Shown here in pieces: positions 6,040-6,855 of a stretch of 6,855 bases of DNA (its first letter is position 1; every line of letters begins with the position of its first letter). Below the pieces are notes generated by a model that did no database searches, was not told the origin of the DNA, and saw only the letters and a program-made list of their open reading frames with translations. This stretch comes from an uncultured Clostridium sp. (GTDB taxonomy: Bacteria; Bacillota; Clostridia; Oscillospirales; Acutalibacteraceae), in assembly GCA_900547915.1 (NCBI GenBank), contig URIN01000077.1, positions 1-6,855 on the forward strand, in the 5' to 3' direction. Made by a program: the position numbers and the translations under genes.

Positions 6040-6240
6040 TTGGCTGTAAAACTCAATCCCGATAAAGAGGTCGTAAAAACCGTTAAAGAGGGTCTTAAAA
6101 GAACGGGCGGTTATTGCCCGTGCCGTATTCAGCGTACAGAGGATTATAAGTGTGTCTGCCGTGAATTCAGAGAGCAGATAGCAGATCCTGATTTCGAAGG
6201 CTTTTGCCATTGTATGCTGTATTATAAATCAAAGGATTAA
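6040..6240 (+). CDS. Small ferredoxin:thioredoxin reductase catalytic-subunit-like protein
   Basis: This 66-aa cytoplasmic protein resembles the catalytic beta chain of ferredoxin:thioredoxin reductase, a [4Fe-4S] enzyme passing electrons from ferredoxin to a thioredoxin disulfide. All six cysteines sit in three CxC motifs: CPC (26-28), CVC (38-40) and CHC (56-58). By analogy with the Synechocystis enzyme, Cys26, 38, 40 and 56 would hold the cluster and Cys28/Cys58 would form the redox disulfide. The classical spacing is CPC-X16-CPC-X8-CHC; here it is CPC-X9-CVC-X15-CHC. The total span of 32 residues from the first to the last cysteine is unchanged. It is much shorter than plant FTRc, lacking its N-terminal part, and no variable alpha chain is encoded nearby. 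The thioredoxin gene starts 14 nt later, a likely partner. TTG at 6040 is the preferred start; TTG at 6019 would add seven residues. Biochemical role is inferred from motifs and context. Confidence 0.82.
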   Translation: MAVKLNPDKEVVKTVKEGLKRTGGYCPCRIQRTEDYKCVCREFREQIADPDFEGFCHCMLYYKSKD

Positions 6241-6254
6241 AACGAGGTGTTATT

Positions 6255-6566
6255 ATGTCTGTTGTTAATCTTACAAGAAATAATTTTAAAACGGAAGTTA
6301 TGCATAGTGATAAGACAGTTCTTATCGATTTTTGGGCAGAATGGTGCGGCCCCTGCCGTATGATGAGCCCGATTATTGATGAAGTGGCTGATACTGTAAG
6401 CGATGTAAAGGTTTGTAAGGTAAATGTGGATGAATCTGCAGATCTTGCCTCAATGTTCGGAATAGAGAGTATTCCCACGCTCATCGTTATCAAAAACGGC
6501 CAGACGGTCAACAAAAGCATAGGTCTTATCAGTAAGGATAAGGTACTTGAACTTATAAATGTATAA
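6255..6566 (+). CDS. trxA: Thioredoxin
   Basis: This 103-aa cytosolic thiol-disulfide oxidoreductase has the normal family length (about 105). The active site is FWAEWCGPC, with Cys31 and Cys34. The buried acid is Asp25, the cis-proline is Pro74 in SIPT, and KVNVD (55-59) is the conserved central strand. There is one extra cysteine, Cys54, on that strand. It reduces protein disulfides and is itself normally reduced by thioredoxin reductase. No NADPH-dependent reductase is encoded here, and the adjacent FTR-like gene suggests a ferredoxin-fed route. The ATG at 6255 follows GAGGTG (6244-6249) at a 5-nt distance and lies 14 nt after the FTR-like stop, so the two are almost certainly co-transcribed. 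It is the last gene before the terminator. The thioredoxin identity is certain; use of the trxA symbol is by family. Confidence 0.95.
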   Translation: MSVVNLTRNNFKTEVMHSDKTVLIDFWAEWCGPCRMMSPIIDEVADTVSDVKVCKVNVDESADLASMFGIESIPTLIVIKNGQTVNKSIGLISKDKVLELINV

Positions 6567-6583
6567 CTGTAAATAAGCATAAA

Positions 6584-6624
6584 AAAGCCGTGTGCAGGGA
6601 TATTTCCGCACACGGCTTTATTCT
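6584..6624. terminator. Strong, probably bidirectional terminator
   Basis: A perfect 12-bp stem pairs AAAGCCGTGTGC (6584-6595) with GCACACGGCTTT (6608-6619). Further pairing (GGGA with TTCC, bulged A6596) is possible inside the 12-nt loop. On the + strand it leads into TTTATTCTTTT. On the - strand it is followed by six T, the complement of AAAAAA at 6581-6586. It begins 17 nt after the thioredoxin stop and 12 bp beyond the end of the convergent minus-strand frame, so it can serve both. Confidence 0.9.
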
Positions 6625-6631
6625 TTTATAT

Positions 6632-6808
6632 TTAGTTCTGATCGCTGATATCGTTATTATTATCGTTCTTTTTTCTGAATTTTTTAAAGAACCCTGTTTT
6701 GGGCTTGACACTATTGTTTTCGGTTATCGAAATCGGGTTCATTGTTTTCCACAGGTGAATTCTGCCTGTGTCATTAAATGCTTTGATAGTCATTATCAGT
6801 ATAGGCAC
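6632..6808 (-). CDS. C-terminal fragment of an unrecognised minus-strand protein
   Basis: This is the last 58 codons of an open minus-strand frame, cut at its 5' side by the library end at 6808. Visible residues start VPILIMTIKAF and include GRIHLWKTMNPISI. They end in a charged, Asn/Lys-rich tail (KTGFFKKFRKK, then NDNNNDISDQN) typical of a disordered C-terminus. I do not recognise a family. Support for a real gene is positional: the TAA ends 12 bp from a shared terminator whose minus-strand T tract is the better one, and the thioredoxin operon runs convergently. Homology support is lacking and 58 codons can stay open by chance, so this is moderate. The apparent start MYKRQ at 6823 is adapter sequence and not part of the protein. 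Confidence 0.5.
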   Translation of the reverse strand: MPILIMTIKAFNDTGRIHLWKTMNPISITENNSVKPKTGFFKKFRKKNDNNNDISDQN

Positions 6809-6855
6809 CTGTCTCTTATACACATCTGACGCTGCCGACGAATAGCCTTGTGTAG
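6809..6855 (-). other. Nextera i5-side sequencing adapter (artefact, not genomic)
   Basis: Positions 6809-6827 are the reverse complement of the 19-bp Tn5 mosaic end. Positions 6828-6841 complete the reverse complement of the read-1 adapter (GACGCTGCCGACGA). Positions 6842-6849 (ATAGCCTT) fit a reverse-complemented i5 index, AAGGCTAT, which I recall as S520. Positions 6850-6855 (GTGTAG) begin the reverse complement of the P5 primer. Genomic sequence therefore ends at 6808. Confidence 0.98.

Noticed and set aside
6167..6613. Minus-strand 148-codon frame opposite thioredoxin
   Set aside because: It starts within the terminator hairpin and runs antisense to the FTR-like gene and trxA, which have full family motifs; it is a codon-bias shadow.
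6590..6829. Plus-strand 79-codon frame ending in LSLIHI
   Set aside because: It begins inside the terminator stem and ends in adapter sequence; no ribosome binding site.
1..6855. CRISPR array, tRNA, rRNA or insertion sequence
   Set aside because: No regularly spaced repeats, no tRNA-like cloverleaf or rRNA motif, and no transposase or recombinase frame were seen on either strand.

Overview
The window is one assembled fragment, probably from an uncultured anaerobic gut-type Clostridia (Bacillota). The lineage is inferred from the gene content: a clostridial-style inositol operon, a lipoprotein-anchored amino acid ABC importer and a small ferredoxin-thioredoxin-reductase-like protein. Strong AGGAG-type ribosome binding sites, moderately AT-rich codon use and Rho-independent terminators fit the same picture. 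No rRNA or marker gene is present, so the lineage call is weak. Both ends are sequencing artefact: positions 1-46 and 6809-6855 are Illumina Nextera adapter plus index sequence. Only 47-6808 (6762 bp) is biological, and the genes at both ends are cut by library fragmentation.

Left region (47-3547): the end of a myo-inositol catabolic operon on the + strand, iolG (5'-truncated) - iolD - iolE. It is closed by a strong terminator with a GNRA-type loop at 3522-3547. IolG oxidises myo-inositol to scyllo-inosose, IolE dehydrates that to the cyclic trione intermediate, and IolD opens the ring to 5-deoxyglucuronate. The later enzymes (IolB, IolC, IolJ/IolA) are not in the window.

Middle region (3548-6018): a clear sigma-A type promoter (TTGACT-N17-TAAAAT) with a palindrome inside its spacer drives a polar amino acid ABC importer. 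The order is substrate-binding lipoprotein, a 14-bp GC-rich intercistronic hairpin, one permease and one ATPase.

Right region (6019-6619): two small thiol-redox genes follow the ATPase without a visible promoter or terminator. They are a 66-aa, six-cysteine protein resembling the catalytic subunit of ferredoxin:thioredoxin reductase, and a canonical WCGPC thioredoxin. A strong, probably bidirectional terminator closes the unit. A convergent minus-strand gene appears to end 12 bp beyond it, and only its last 58 codons are present.

The most interesting signal is the five-gene unit transporter-FTR-thioredoxin. The binding protein has six cysteines in its mature part and has valine where classical amino acid binding proteins carry the carboxylate-binding arginine. 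The FTR-like protein keeps the total CxC-to-CxC span of plant and cyanobacterial FTR but has its central CxC pair moved seven residues towards the N-terminus. A working hypothesis, which is inference only, is import of a sulfur or disulfide compound such as cystine coupled to ferredoxin-driven thioredoxin reduction.
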